Shown here piece by piece: positions 27,720-37,021 of a stretch of 64,000 nt of DNA. This DNA comes from Albibacterium bauzanense (GTDB lineage: Bacteria; Bacteroidota; Bacteroidia; Sphingobacteriales; Sphingobacteriaceae). The notes beneath the pieces are model-generated. The model was not told the DNA's origin. It worked only from the letters and a program-made list of their open reading frames with translations, and did not search any database. Positions within the stretch are counted from its first letter, which is position 1. Each line of letters starts with the position of its first letter. Location: NCBI RefSeq assembly GCF_004339765.1, contig NZ_SMGO01000002.1:124001-188000 (forward strand), written 5' to 3'. The translations under genes and the position numbers were made by a program.

Positions 27720-29060
27720 CTATTTTCCGAATGGCATTTTCGGCATATTCTTCATAAGCTTGGCTGCAGCTGCAGGATTAGAGAATTGCTTCATTACCTT
27801 TTTCATATCATTGAACTGCTTCATCAGTTTATTGACTTCCTGAAGATCAGTACCTGATCCGTTTGCAATTCGCTGACGGCGTGGCTGACTAATGATATCT
27901 GGATTTTCACGCTCATAAGGAGTCATGGATTGAATGATAGCTTCAATAGGTTTAAAGGCATCGTCTTCGATCTCAACATCTTTCAGGGCTTTTCCGGCAC
28001 CCGGAATCATTCCCATCAAGTCTTTCATATTACCCATCTTCTTGATCTGTTGAATCTGGCTTTGAAAGTCATTGAAATCAAATTTATTCTTTCTTATTTT
28101 CTTTTGAAGCTCGGCAGCTTCTTTTTCATCAAACTGTTGCTGTGCTCTTTCAACCAATGAAATCACGTCTCCCATTCCCAGAATACGTGACGCCATACGA
28201 TCTGGATAGAAAACATCCAGGGCTTCCATCTTCTCTCCGGTACCGATGAATTTGATAGGTTTATTTACAACCGATTTGATGGATAAAGCAGCACCACCGC
28301 GTGTATCACCATCGAGTTTGGTTAATACAACCCCGGTATAATCAAGTCGGTCGTTAAAAGCCTTAGCTGTATTAACCGCATCCTGACCCGTCATTGAATC
28401 AACCACAAATAAGATTTCTTGTGGTTGCGTGGCTACTTTCACAGCCGATATTTCATTCATTAATGCTTCATCAATCGCTAACCGACCGGCGGTATCAATG
28501 ATCACTACATTATTTCCATTGCGTTTTGCTTCAGCAATACCTTCCATAGCAATAGCAACCGGATCTTTAGACTCCAAGTTAGCGTATACCGGAACACCGA
28601 CTTGCTCTCCTAAAATCTGAAGCTGATCGACCGCTGCCGGACGATAAACGTCGCCAGCTACCAACAATGGTTTTTTATTCTTCTTATCTTTTAAATAATT
28701 AGCTAATTTTCCTGAAAAAGTTGTTTTACCAGCACCGTTTAATCCGGCGATCAGAATAACAGTTGGATTGCCCTTCAGCTCTAGCTCAGTAACCGTTCCA
28801 CCCATTAATGAGGCAAGCTCATCATTCATGATCTTGGTTAGCAACTGACCGGGAGAAACGCTGGTTAGCACGTTTTGTCCCAAGGCTTTTTCCCGAACCT
28901 CATCGGTAAAGGTTTTAGCTGTTTTATAGTTAACGTCGGCATCAAGTAATGCTTTACGGATTTCCTTTACGGTTTCCGCAACGTTAATTTCTGAAATGCT
29001 TCCCTGGCCTTTTAAAACCTTAAACGCTCTATCTAACTTATCCTGTAAATTCTCAAACAT
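27720..29060 (-). CDS. ffh: signal recognition particle protein Ffh
   Basis: The 446-residue GTPase delivers nascent membrane proteins to FtsY. The N domain is followed by G-domain motifs GLNGAGKTTFSGKLA, DTAGR and TKLDGDTRGG, then a Met-rich M domain (about 300-446) ending KNMPKMPFGK. Length and order are normal. No 4.5S/ffs RNA gene was recognised nearby. It has 103 bp before comM and 213 bp upstream to the divergent SDR gene. Confidence 0.97.
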   Translation of the reverse strand: MFENLQDKLDRAFKVLKGQGSISEINVAETVKEIRKALLDADVNYKTAKTFTDEVREKALGQNVLTSVSPGQLLTKIMNDELASLMGGTVTELELKGNPTVILIAGLNGAGKTTFSGKLANYLKDKKNKKPLLVAGDVYRPAAVDQLQILGEQVGVPVYANLESKDPVAIAMEGIAEAKRNGNNVVIIDTAGRLAIDEALMNEISAVKVATQPQEILFVVDSMTGQDAVNTAKAFNDRLDYTGVVLTKLDGDTRGGAALSIKSVVNKPIKFIGTGEKMEALDVFYPDRMASRILGMGDVISLVERAQQQFDEKEAAELQKKIRKNKFDFNDFQSQIQQIKKMGNMKDLMGMIPGAGKALKDVEIEDDAFKPIEAIIQSMTPYERENPDIISQPRRQRIANGSGTDLQEVNKLMKQFNDMKKVMKQFSNPAAAAKLMKNMPKMPFGK

Positions 29061-29233
29061 ACCCTTATTGTGTCTTTAATATTGCTCTTCAGCTAAATGT
29101 TATTAGATTATTTATTTCGATCTGCAAACACATTGCAAACAACGGGTGCAATTTACGAATATTTGATAGCATTTATAAAAAGTAAATAGCAATGCAATAC
29201 TGTTTTTTCAAATATTCGAAACTTTCATTCATG

Positions 29234-29276
29234 CATCCTGTTGAAATTTTAAAGTATTAAAGGTTTCAACAGGATG
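29234..29276. promoter_or_regulatory. 13-bp perfect inverted repeat at the SDR start
   Basis: CATCCTGTTGAAA (29234-29246) is repeated in reverse as TTTCAACAGGATG (29264-29276) across a 17-nt gap. The right arm includes the first possible ATG of the SDR gene (29274). It could be a repressor operator or an RNA hairpin that hides the start codon. Confidence 0.6.
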
Positions 29277-29288
29277 AAAGCAACGATG

Positions 29289-30086
29289 ATGAAGAACATA
29301 AATCAATATGCACTGATTACAGGAGCAACCAGCGGAATAGGTTATGAACTTGCTAAGCTTTTTGCAAGGAATAATTATAATTTGGTAATTGTAGCGCGCG
29401 ATCAACAGGAATTAAATAGTAAAGCCATGGAGTTTAAACAATATGGCATCAATGTAATTACAATAGCTGCAGATTTGTTTCAAAGAGAAAATGCCTTTTC
29501 TGTTTATGATGAAATAAAAAGCCGGGAAATAACCATTGATGTATTGGTAAATGATGCAGGACAGGGATTATATGGCGAATTTAAAGACACGGATATTAAC
29601 AGGGAGCTGGCAATTATTGATCTTAATATTTCTTCTCTTGTTATTCTGACGAAATGTTTTTTGAAAGAAATGACGAGTAGAAACTCAGGTAAGATCTTGA
29701 ATCTGGCATCCATAGCAAGCAAAGCACCGGGGCCATGGCAATCAGTTTATCACGGTACAAAGGCTTTTGTGCTTTCATTTACTGAAGCCATTCGGGAAGA
29801 GGTGAAAGATTTCGACATCACTGTTACTGCCCTATTACCTGGTGTAACGGATACCGACTTTTTTAATAAAGCCGATATGTTGAGAAGTAAGATAGTGCAA
29901 GATAAAGACTCGATGGCAGATCCGGCAGATGTAGCAAAGGATGGCTTTGATGCATTGATGGACGGAAAAGACAAAGTAATTTCTGGCTTTAAAAACAAGG
30001 TACAGGTAGGCATGGATAATATCATGTCTGATAGCGCTGCTGCTCATAGTATGAATGAACAGCAGAAACCTGCTGATAATGATTAA
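29289..30086 (+). CDS. short-chain dehydrogenase/reductase (SDR)
   Basis: The 265-residue NAD(P)-dependent oxidoreductase has the TGATSGIGYELA cofactor loop, NDAG motif, catalytic Ser in LNLASIASKA and the YHGTK Tyr-Lys pair. It resembles the DltE/YqjQ-type classical SDRs; the substrate is unknown. Possible starts are ATG at 29274, 29286 and 29289. I choose 29289 (MKNINQYALITGATSG) because 29274 lies in the arm of an inverted repeat. The 3' end is 9 bp from the convergent MFS gene. Confidence 0.87.
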   Translation: MKNINQYALITGATSGIGYELAKLFARNNYNLVIVARDQQELNSKAMEFKQYGINVITIAADLFQRENAFSVYDEIKSREITIDVLVNDAGQGLYGEFKDTDINRELAIIDLNISSLVILTKCFLKEMTSRNSGKILNLASIASKAPGPWQSVYHGTKAFVLSFTEAIREEVKDFDITVTALLPGVTDTDFFNKADMLRSKIVQDKDSMADPADVAKDGFDALMDGKDKVISGFKNKVQVGMDNIMSDSAAAHSMNEQQKPADND

Positions 30087-30095
30087 AGACTTGTT

Positions 30096-31391
30096 CTAAA
30101 ACTTAATTTCAGAGCTTTTTCTTCCTACATTATGACCTGAAATGGCATAATAAAGAATAAACAGGTAGCAAGGAACCATGATCCAGTAAGCCGTTTGTGC
30201 ACCCCAAGAATCAGCCAATGCTCCATATAATAATGGAATGATAGCTCCCCCTGCTATACCCATTACCAAAAGAGACGATGCCGCCTTGGTAAAACGACCA
30301 ACACCGGCAAGCGCCAACGGCCAGATTGCAGGCCACATTAGCGAATTAGCTAAACCTAATAAGGCTATGCATGCTACCGAAACATAACCCTGAGTAAAGA
30401 TAGCTCCTACAGAAAATAAAATTCCTAAAAGGGCACATATACGTAGGGCATTTTCTTGTTTAATGTATTTGGGGATGGTTATAATTCCTATTATATAGCC
30501 TACAACCATGGAAATCATGGTAGCTGTAGCAAAATACTTAGCCGTTGTTAAAGGAATTCCTTGTGAAATACCATAACGAATAATGGTATCGCCTGCCATT
30601 ACTTCCACACCAACATATAAGAAAAGTGTTAATACTCCTAACATAACATGAGGGAAATCAAATACACTCTTCTTACCGAAGTTAGAAGCAGAGATAAACT
30701 CATCTTCCTGATCGGTATCTACTTCAGGAAGACTTGATCTATAGATCCAGACAGCAAGAATCAAGAGCACAGCAATAATACCTACATAAGGGGTGATTAC
30801 CCGCATTGCCATTTCATTTAAGGCAGCAATACGATCATCAGCAGCCATATTTGCTACCTCTGATTGTAGCTTATCTGCATCTTCCAATCTTAAGAATAAA
30901 CCTAATATAAGGGGCGCCATAGCTCCTGCCAGCTTATTGCATATACCCATTATGCTAATGCGTTTGGCTGCACTTTCTGGTGGGCCAACAATGGTAATGT
31001 ACGGATTAGACGCTGTTTGAAGGATGGCAAGGCCACTTCCCATAATAAAAAGCCCTAACAGGAACAAACCATAGGTGCGGGTCATGGCAGCCGGAATAAA
31101 TAATAGAGCGCCAAAAGCCATTACAATTAAGGCTACAGACATCCCTTTCTTAAAGCCAAAAACAGTTAGTACCCGGGTAGAAAGAGGTGCCATTACCAAA
31201 TAGGCGATATAAAAAGCGAAGGTTACAAAATAAGCCTGAAAGATCGTTAGCTCACAGGCAATTTCGAGATAAGGTATTAATAGCGAATTTAGCCAAGTAA
31301 CAAAACCGAAAATAAAGAAAAGGGCTCCAATAATAACAATTGGCTTTACGCCTTTTTGAGGTAACTGACCAGGTGAATTAACTTGAGTCAT
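30096..31391 (-). CDS. sugar:H+ symporter, FucP-like MFS transporter
   Basis: The 431-residue, roughly 12-helix transporter matches the FucP/GluP branch of the MFS: FFIFGFVTWLNSLLIPYLE in helix 1, LQTASNPYITIVGPPESAA after helix 4 and NSLMWPAIWPLALAGVG in the second half. It likely imports glucose, galactose, fucose or a related sugar with a proton. It is monocistronic; a weak -7 (TAGCTTTA) lies about 30 bp upstream. Confidence 0.9.
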   Translation of the reverse strand: MTQVNSPGQLPQKGVKPIVIIGALFFIFGFVTWLNSLLIPYLEIACELTIFQAYFVTFAFYIAYLVMAPLSTRVLTVFGFKKGMSVALIVMAFGALLFIPAAMTRTYGLFLLGLFIMGSGLAILQTASNPYITIVGPPESAAKRISIMGICNKLAGAMAPLILGLFLRLEDADKLQSEVANMAADDRIAALNEMAMRVITPYVGIIAVLLILAVWIYRSSLPEVDTDQEDEFISASNFGKKSVFDFPHVMLGVLTLFLYVGVEVMAGDTIIRYGISQGIPLTTAKYFATATMISMVVGYIIGIITIPKYIKQENALRICALLGILFSVGAIFTQGYVSVACIALLGLANSLMWPAIWPLALAGVGRFTKAASSLLVMGIAGGAIIPLLYGALADSWGAQTAYWIMVPCYLFILYYAISGHNVGRKSSEIKF

Positions 31392-31520
31392 TAGCGTTTA
31401 TTTTTAGGTAAATGGTGGTTTAAAGCTATTAACGGTTACACCATTAAATCGCTATACAAGACTAATGAAATTAATTTGTAATTAAAAGAAAAGTGAAACA
31501 CAATCGGTTGTCTAAAAATA

Positions 31521-31551
31521 GAAGCGCTCCGATGAGATATCAGAGCGCTTC
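31521..31551 (-). terminator. hairpin terminator after the thioesterase operon
   Basis: GAAGCGCTC (31521-31529) pairs with GAGCGCTTC (31543-31551). Three more pairs follow after one mismatch, closing a 5-nt loop. On the minus strand the stem is followed by TATTTTTA. It lies 80 bp downstream of the thioesterase stop, before the MFS gene. Confidence 0.6.
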
Positions 31552-31631
31552 AACCTAAACCTATCTGTAAAACCTTCTGTTTTATAGATTATAGCTAAAC
31601 AAGTGGCTATTCTATTTAGTTTTAAATGATT

Positions 31632-32054
31632 TTATAAGTTATTTGGAACTATAGCAACTGTAAGCCTGCTTATGCAACTTAACTTGCCGGCATCGGTATA
31701 AATCTTTATATCCCAAACGTGTGTCTTTGCACCTAGATGGATAGCGGTGCAATGTGCGGTTACGAAGCCTTGTTTTACAGGGCGTAAATGATTAGCATTT
31801 ACTTCTAAACCAACAGCGATGTATTGCTCCGGATCAATTATTAAACTAGAGGCAATGCTTCCTACTGTTTCTGCTAATACAACAGAGGCGCCGCCATGCA
31901 ATATTCCATAAGGTTGTTTGGTACGATCATCAACAGGCATTCGTGCTGATAAACCTGTATCCGTGATTTCTATAAATTCAATACCAAGTAAACCTCCTAA
32001 ATGGTTCTTTGGACGGTTGTTTATTTCTTGAACAGAGAAGTTCTTAAACCACAT
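31632..32054 (-). CDS. PaaI-type hotdog-fold thioesterase
   Basis: The 140-residue protein has the hotdog pattern of PaaI/YbdB acyl-CoA thioesterases: GILHGGASVVLAETVGSIAS, with catalytic-type acidic Glu in the hotdog helix, then LEVNANHLRPVKQGFV. It would hydrolyse an aromatic or medium-chain acyl-CoA, possibly DHNA-CoA in menaquinone synthesis (inference from family). It is third in the kinase-DinB-thioesterase run, 9 bp after the DinB-like gene. Confidence 0.88.
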   Translation of the reverse strand: MWFKNFSVQEINNRPKNHLGGLLGIEFIEITDTGLSARMPVDDRTKQPYGILHGGASVVLAETVGSIASSLIIDPEQYIAVGLEVNANHLRPVKQGFVTAHCTAIHLGAKTHVWDIKIYTDAGKLSCISRLTVAIVPNNL

Positions 32055-32063
32055 AATACGAAA

Positions 32064-32579
32064 TTAAATATCATTCAAATAGCGATCCTGGATAATGCTT
32101 CGATGATGAGCCAGATGACCTGCAATTACATAAACAAGTGCACGGACACTAACTAAACGATCATTCGCTAAACCACTTCTCAACAACTCATTCGTATTGA
32201 AAGATTCGATTAGCATCAGATTAGATTTACGTAATAAAGTAAATTCTTCCGAATAATGTTCTAAACTATAATCGTTGAAGTGAGCATTTTGAACAAAGGT
32301 TTCTTCATCGTAGCCCGGCAAGGACTGAGTATCATTGCGCGCAAAGCGTAATGCACGATAGGCCATTATTCGCTCAGTATCAATGACATGACCAACGACT
32401 TCTTTGATGGTCCATTTCCCCTCAGCATAGGCATATTCTGCTTTTTCAGGAGGGATACTTGCTAGGAAAGCTGGAAAAGAGATCAACTGTTCTTTTAAAA
32501 CATCCTTAGGATCTTTATTCACTACTTCAATATACGGTTCCCATGAGACAGGGTATTCATCAGATTTTAGCGGGTTCAT
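32064..32579 (-). CDS. DinB-like four-helix protein
   Basis: The 171-residue protein fits the DinB/YfiT-like fold of metal-dependent thiol transferases. Three spaced histidines are visible, in VVGHVIDTERIMAYRALRF and AGHLAHHRSIIQDRYL, and likely bind a divalent metal. Many family members use bacillithiol; the thiol here is unknown. Its start overlaps the preceding kinase gene by 20 bp, so the two are translationally linked. Confidence 0.85.
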   Translation of the reverse strand: MNPLKSDEYPVSWEPYIEVVNKDPKDVLKEQLISFPAFLASIPPEKAEYAYAEGKWTIKEVVGHVIDTERIMAYRALRFARNDTQSLPGYDEETFVQNAHFNDYSLEHYSEEFTLLRKSNLMLIESFNTNELLRSGLANDRLVSVRALVYVIAGHLAHHRSIIQDRYLNDI

Positions 32580-33795
32580 AAACTAAGCTGCTTTTTAATA
32601 TAATTCTAAAGGTTGTACCTTTTCCTATTTCGGAATCTTTAACAAAGACCTGACCGTTATGGTAATTTTCTACCATTCTTTTTGTGAGAGAAAGTCCAAG
32701 CCCCCATCCACGTTTCCGGGTTGTAAAACCCGGCTGAAAAACTGCATCAAACATAGAACGTGGAATTCCTCTTCCATTGTCACTAATGTCGATAAAAATC
32801 TGTTCTCTAACAATATTCTCTTCAATTCTGACCTCTATTTTTCCTGTCGAGTCTATTGCATTGGTAGCATTTTTCATGATGTTCTCTAATACCCAATCGA
32901 ACAAGGGAACATTTAACATAGCCTCCACATGTTTATCTCCGGAAACCACGAACTCTATTTTATCACTCACTCTTATTTTAAAGTAATTAACAAAGTCTTT
33001 TATAACATCATATAAGTTATGTGGCTCTAAAACAGGCTTAGATCCAATCTTAGAAAACCGATCAGCGACGACTTCCAAACGTTTAACATCCTGCCCCATT
33101 TCATCAATTAATGGATCATCTTCTGCATTAAACTTAGCTTTAATGAGTTCTACCCATGCCATTAGGGAGGAGATTGGTGTCCCGAGTTGATGGGCAGCTT
33201 CTTTTGCCATACCTAACCAGACCTGGTTCTGTTCAGATTTTCTGATGGAGTTAAAAACGGTATAGGCTATCACCAGAAAAATAGCAATTAACGAAAGCTG
33301 AACATAGGGAAAAATGCGCAGCTGCGTCAATAAAGCAGAATCTTTATAATAGATATACCAGGACTCACCATTGTAGAGATCAACAATAATAGGTGGATGC
33401 TGCTCTTTCATGATCTTTAGCTGCCGATTGAAATAAGCGGGATCATACTTAGGCATAGGAGTGCCCTCCATCACAATTTCATTCTGGAAACTGATATTGG
33501 TACGTGAAGTGTCTAAGCCCTTCCAATAAAAGATGCTATCTCTTGCGTCAGCGATAATGGCAGGCATTGCCAAGCTATCGCGTATTGCATAAATAAAAGT
33601 TGTGAATTCGTCATTAACATCGGGCATATCAAAAATATTGCGTGTACTCATTGCCCATACTTCTGCTTTTGTACGCTCAGCAGCCGATAGATTCTTTACC
33701 AGATAATTGGTATAAATTAAAGAAGTACCGGCTATGATTGCAGCAAAAATTAAGAGGGCGAATTTCCAACGTTGATTATTCTGATAGGGATTCAT
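32560..33795 (-). CDS. membrane sensor histidine kinase with atypical His box
   Basis: The 411-residue kinase has two membrane helices (about 11-30 and 162-182) around a 130-residue periplasmic sensor. The His box is unusual, AAHQLGTPISSLMAW (His202), where most HisKA domains read SHELRTP. HATPase boxes ENIMKNATNAID, DNGRGIP and RGWGLGLSL are intact. No response regulator is adjacent, so it is an orphan. It overlaps the DinB-like gene by 20 bp. Confidence 0.9.
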   Translation of the reverse strand: MNPYQNNQRWKFALLIFAAIIAGTSLIYTNYLVKNLSAAERTKAEVWAMSTRNIFDMPDVNDEFTTFIYAIRDSLAMPAIIADARDSIFYWKGLDTSRTNISFQNEIVMEGTPMPKYDPAYFNRQLKIMKEQHPPIIVDLYNGESWYIYYKDSALLTQLRIFPYVQLSLIAIFLVIAYTVFNSIRKSEQNQVWLGMAKEAAHQLGTPISSLMAWVELIKAKFNAEDDPLIDEMGQDVKRLEVVADRFSKIGSKPVLEPHNLYDVIKDFVNYFKIRVSDKIEFVVSGDKHVEAMLNVPLFDWVLENIMKNATNAIDSTGKIEVRIEENIVREQIFIDISDNGRGIPRSMFDAVFQPGFTTRKRGWGLGLSLTKRMVENYHNGQVFVKDSEIGKGTTFRIILKSSLVYEPAKI

Positions 33796-33870
33796 GACAA
33801 ATAATTTTAGCCAAAATACATATTTCTATCAAAACATAAACGAATAAGCGCAAGCTCGCTTTCAAATATT

Positions 33871-33878
33871 TATCTTTG
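33871..33878 (+). promoter_or_regulatory. -7 promoter element (TATCTTTG) for gltX
   Basis: Exact TAnnTTTG match with exactly four bases before ATG 33883. A leaderless gltX transcript is expected. Confidence 0.62.
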
Positions 33879-33882
33879 CCGA

Positions 33883-35409
33883 ATGGTTGATGATAAAAAA
33901 GTTCGGGTGCGCTTTGCACCGAGCCCTACTGGTGGCTTACATTTAGGCGGTGTTCGCACGGCTTTGTTTAATTATTTGTTTGCAAAAAAACACAATGGCG
34001 ATTTTATTCTTCGCATTGAGGACACAGATCAAACACGTTTTGTAGCTGGAGCAGAAGAATATATTATTGAATGTTTAAGCTGGTGTGGGATTTTACCACA
34101 AGAAAGTCCGCAAAACCCCGGTGAGTTTGGACCGTACCGTCAGAGTGAGCGGAAAGCATCTTATCGTGCGTATGCTGAGAGATTAGTTGAAGATGGCAAT
34201 GCCTATTATGCATTCGACACGCCAGAAGAATTAAATGCTGAACGCAATAAAACCCCTAACTTTACTTACGGGCATAAAACCCGCTCAAGTATGCGGAATT
34301 CATTAAGCCTTCCGGAAGATGAGGTGCGCTCTTTACTTGAGAATAATACTCCGCATGTTATTCGTCTTAAAGTTCCTGAAGATGAAACGATAAGTTTCAG
34401 CGATATGATTCGTGGCCAGGTAAGTTTTGAGACCAATATTGTAGATGATAAAATACTTTTAAAGGCAGATAACATGCCTACTTATCATTTAGCAGTGGTA
34501 GTTGATGATCATAAAATGCAGATCAGCCATATTTTCAGAGGTGAAGAATGGCTTCCTTCAGCTCCTATTCACATTTTACTATGGGAATATCTGGGCTGGA
34601 AAAAGGAAATGCCCCAGTGGGCACATTTACCATTGATCTTAAAGCCTGATGGACATGGTAAGTTAAGTAAACGCGATGGTGACCGATTAGGTTTTCCGGT
34701 TTTTGCAATGAACTGGACAGACCCAGCTTCGGGGGAGCTAATTAAAGGTTTCAGGGAAATGGGATTTCTTCCAGAAGCATTTGTAAATATGCTGGCTCTT
34801 TTGGGATGGAATGATGGTTCTGATCAAGAACTATTCTCACTAGAAGAACTGGTAGAAAAATTCTCTATAGAGAGGATCAACAACTCTGGCGCAAAGTTCG
34901 ATTTTGAAAAAGCTAAATGGTTTAACCATGAGTGGATCAAAAAATCTGATATTGAAGAATTAAGACCTTATTTTACTGCAGTCCTGGCAGAACATCAAAT
35001 CTTTCAAGTAGAGAATCATTATCTGGATATCGTTATAAATTTAGTGAAAGAAAGATTGATGCTTTTAACAGACTTCTGGGATCAGGCTTCTTTCTTCTTT
35101 AAAGAGCCAGAAACATATGACCTGGCTTCTGTGTTACCAAAATGGACTGTAGAAAAAACTTCATTCTTTACTGATATTATTGAGAAGTTTGAGGGTTATG
35201 AACCCTGGAATTCTGAAGGTATAGAAAGTCTTTATAAGCTTGCAATACAAGCAAGTGGGTTAAAAATGGGAGAGCTGATGCTTCCATTTAGGATTATGTT
35301 AGTAGGAGGCAAATTTGGCCCTCATATTTTTGATATTGCCGCAACCTTAGGGAAAGAGGAAAGTATAAAACGAATTAAAAAAGGATTATCAGCTATTTTA
35401 GCCCAATAA
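33883..35409 (+). CDS. gltX: glutamyl-tRNA synthetase
   Basis: The 508-residue class I synthetase charges tRNA-Glu. FAPSPTGGLHLGGVRTALF holds the HIGH-like site and GKLSKRDGDRLGFPV the KLSKR loop. The zinc site of some GltX is not obvious. It is co-transcribed with the nitroreductase, which starts 3 bp after its stop. I see no glutaminyl-tRNA synthetase here, so discrimination versus Gln cannot be judged. Confidence 0.96.
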   Translation: MVDDKKVRVRFAPSPTGGLHLGGVRTALFNYLFAKKHNGDFILRIEDTDQTRFVAGAEEYIIECLSWCGILPQESPQNPGEFGPYRQSERKASYRAYAERLVEDGNAYYAFDTPEELNAERNKTPNFTYGHKTRSSMRNSLSLPEDEVRSLLENNTPHVIRLKVPEDETISFSDMIRGQVSFETNIVDDKILLKADNMPTYHLAVVVDDHKMQISHIFRGEEWLPSAPIHILLWEYLGWKKEMPQWAHLPLILKPDGHGKLSKRDGDRLGFPVFAMNWTDPASGELIKGFREMGFLPEAFVNMLALLGWNDGSDQELFSLEELVEKFSIERINNSGAKFDFEKAKWFNHEWIKKSDIEELRPYFTAVLAEHQIFQVENHYLDIVINLVKERLMLLTDFWDQASFFFKEPETYDLASVLPKWTVEKTSFFTDIIEKFEGYEPWNSEGIESLYKLAIQASGLKMGELMLPFRIMLVGGKFGPHIFDIAATLGKEESIKRIKKGLSAILAQ

Positions 35410-35412
35410 GAT

Positions 35413-35985
35413 ATGAGTGAGTTAAAGACAACGGTTCAGGAGTTAATTAAATATCGTAGAAGTGTTTTTCCTAAAAACTACATCGATAAACCGATCCCTA
35501 AAGAAATTCTGCTAGAGCTGCTTAAATGTGCTGTTCAGGCGCCTACCCATAAACTAACCCAACCCTGGAAGTTTACTGTATTTACCGGTGAGGGTTTAGT
35601 TAAACTGGCTGATGAACTAAAAAAACAATATAAGAAAAGCGTCTCTAAGGACGATTATAGCAAGAAAAAAGGCGAATCTATTCGGGAAAAGGTATTACAG
35701 TCTGGAGCAGTAATTGCCATTTGTCTAAGTGAAAGTGGCAAAATACCTAAATGGGAAGAGCTTGCTGCTGTCGCGTCTGCTGTGCAAAACTTAGCACTAG
35801 CAGCCTCTGCAGAAGATATCGGATCGTATTGGAGCAGCTCAAAGATAATTGATGACCTTAATTCATTTCTCAACTTATCTAAGAATGAGAGTTGCATTGG
35901 TCTGTTCTATATGGGCTACCATAAGGAAAAAAGATCATTAGGAAAACGCTCTCCTCTTAAAGAGAAAGTAACCTGGATAGAATAA
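35413..35985 (+). CDS. nitroreductase family protein
   Basis: The 190-residue flavoprotein resembles the FMN-binding nitroreductase family: the N-terminal RRSVFPKNYIDKPIPKEIL and the APTHKLTQPWKF loop bind the flavin phosphate, and the core ends with LFYMGYH. It probably reduces quinones or nitro compounds with NAD(P)H. It starts 3 bp after gltX and is therefore the distal gene of that operon, although a functional link is not apparent. Confidence 0.87.
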   Translation: MSELKTTVQELIKYRRSVFPKNYIDKPIPKEILLELLKCAVQAPTHKLTQPWKFTVFTGEGLVKLADELKKQYKKSVSKDDYSKKKGESIREKVLQSGAVIAICLSESGKIPKWEELAAVASAVQNLALAASAEDIGSYWSSSKIIDDLNSFLNLSKNESCIGLFYMGYHKEKRSLGKRSPLKEKVTWIE

Positions 35986-35995
35986 GAATACAAAG

Positions 35996-36640
35996 CTAAT
36001 TACTCTCTTTTCCTTTGGAAATCTGATCAATAAATTTTGCCCAGGCAAAAGGATTCAGCAATGGATTTGCATAGCGTTGGTTAATATTCTTATTAACCAT
36101 GTTTAAATGGCTGCTTACTGCATTATAATTCTGTATCTCGGCAGCACTTCGAGGTGCCTCACGAGCCATGGCTAGCAAACTTTCTCTGCTAAGATTACGC
36201 TTTGCTAAAAGATAATCATCATCTGCAACGTCTAAAGCAAGAAAAGCTAAATTAAACTCTTCAACACTTGCCCAAGGAAGAACGACCACTACAGGGAGAT
36301 TGGTTATGCTTGCCTGCATTTTAATAATCTCGCTATAACGATTGTCTTTTGATTCAGGAATAACAATTTGTGTAGTCCGATATCCAATTGCACTAAATTC
36401 AATGGTATCTCTTTCGCGAGCCACAAATGAGAAGTAGCCCTGATGATTGGATGCAAAGAATTGATTCTTATAAGAGATATTTTTGATAGACACGAAAGGA
36501 ACAACGACCGTGGAAGAGTCTGCATTTTGAATAATACCAGTAAATTGCACTAATTTATTCGTGGTATCCTCCTGGGCATACGCACCCATAGAAATACCAA
36601 AAAATAGGACAATTACTATTGCTCTTAAACAAAATCTCAT
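35996..36640 (-). CDS. exported protein with carboxypeptidase-regulatory-like domain
   Basis: The 214-residue secreted protein has a signal peptide (about 1-22, ending AYAQ). A CarboxypepD_reg-like beta-sandwich (about 30-115: FTGIIQNADSSTVVVPFVSI, GYFSFVARERDTIEFSAIGY) follows, and then a charged helical tail. Such modules often open TonB-dependent receptors; here it stands alone. ATG 36640 is used because the GTG at 36646 lies on the -7 element itself. Function is unknown. Confidence 0.75.
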   Translation of the reverse strand: MRFCLRAIVIVLFFGISMGAYAQEDTTNKLVQFTGIIQNADSSTVVVPFVSIKNISYKNQFFASNHQGYFSFVARERDTIEFSAIGYRTTQIVIPESKDNRYSEIIKMQASITNLPVVVVLPWASVEEFNLAFLALDVADDDYLLAKRNLSRESLLAMAREAPRSAAEIQNYNAVSSHLNMVNKNINQRYANPLLNPFAWAKFIDQISKGKESN

Positions 36641-36645
36641 AGACA

Positions 36646-36653
36646 CAAAACTA
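36646..36653 (-). promoter_or_regulatory. -7 promoter element (TAGTTTTG)
   Basis: Exact TAnnTTTG on the minus strand, 5 nt before ATG 36640 of the exported protein gene, consistent with a leaderless or nearly leaderless mRNA. Confidence 0.5.
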
Positions 36654-36691
36654 TCAAATTATAGGATTGGCTCAGGTTAAAAAATGTTAAA

Positions 36692-36970
36692 TCAAGCCTG
36701 CCTAAAAGGCATCGTTGCATTGGGATCAGAAAAATCTGTAAGGTTAACAGCCTCTACAGCTGTAACTTCTGGGACTGCTTTCTTGATTGCCTGTTCCAAA
36801 CCTGCTTTAAAAGTCATAATACTCATAGAACACGAAGCACATGCACCTATTAGGCGAAGTTTCACAACATTGTCCTCCGTAATTTCCTCGATAGCAACAT
36901 TCCCCCCATCTGTCTCTAGAAAAGGCCGCATACTATCTAATGCCTGCTCTACTCTTTCCTTTAATTCCAT
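36692..36970 (-). CDS. NifU-like C-terminal-domain iron-sulfur scaffold
   Basis: The 92-residue protein is a single NifU_C (Nfu) domain with the cluster-binding CxxC in GACASCSMS and the RPFLETDGGNVAIEEI core. It is thought to assemble or carry an Fe-S cluster. A start three codons earlier (36979) is possible. It lies 42 bp after mrp, another Fe-S carrier, and is read in the same direction, so the pair probably works in cluster delivery. Confidence 0.9.
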   Translation of the reverse strand: MELKERVEQALDSMRPFLETDGGNVAIEEITEDNVVKLRLIGACASCSMSIMTFKAGLEQAIKKAVPEVTAVEAVNLTDFSDPNATMPFRQA

Positions 36971-37021
36971 AACCAACATCTTTAAATGTAAAGATACTAA
37001 AATATCTAGCCTTCCGAAAAC

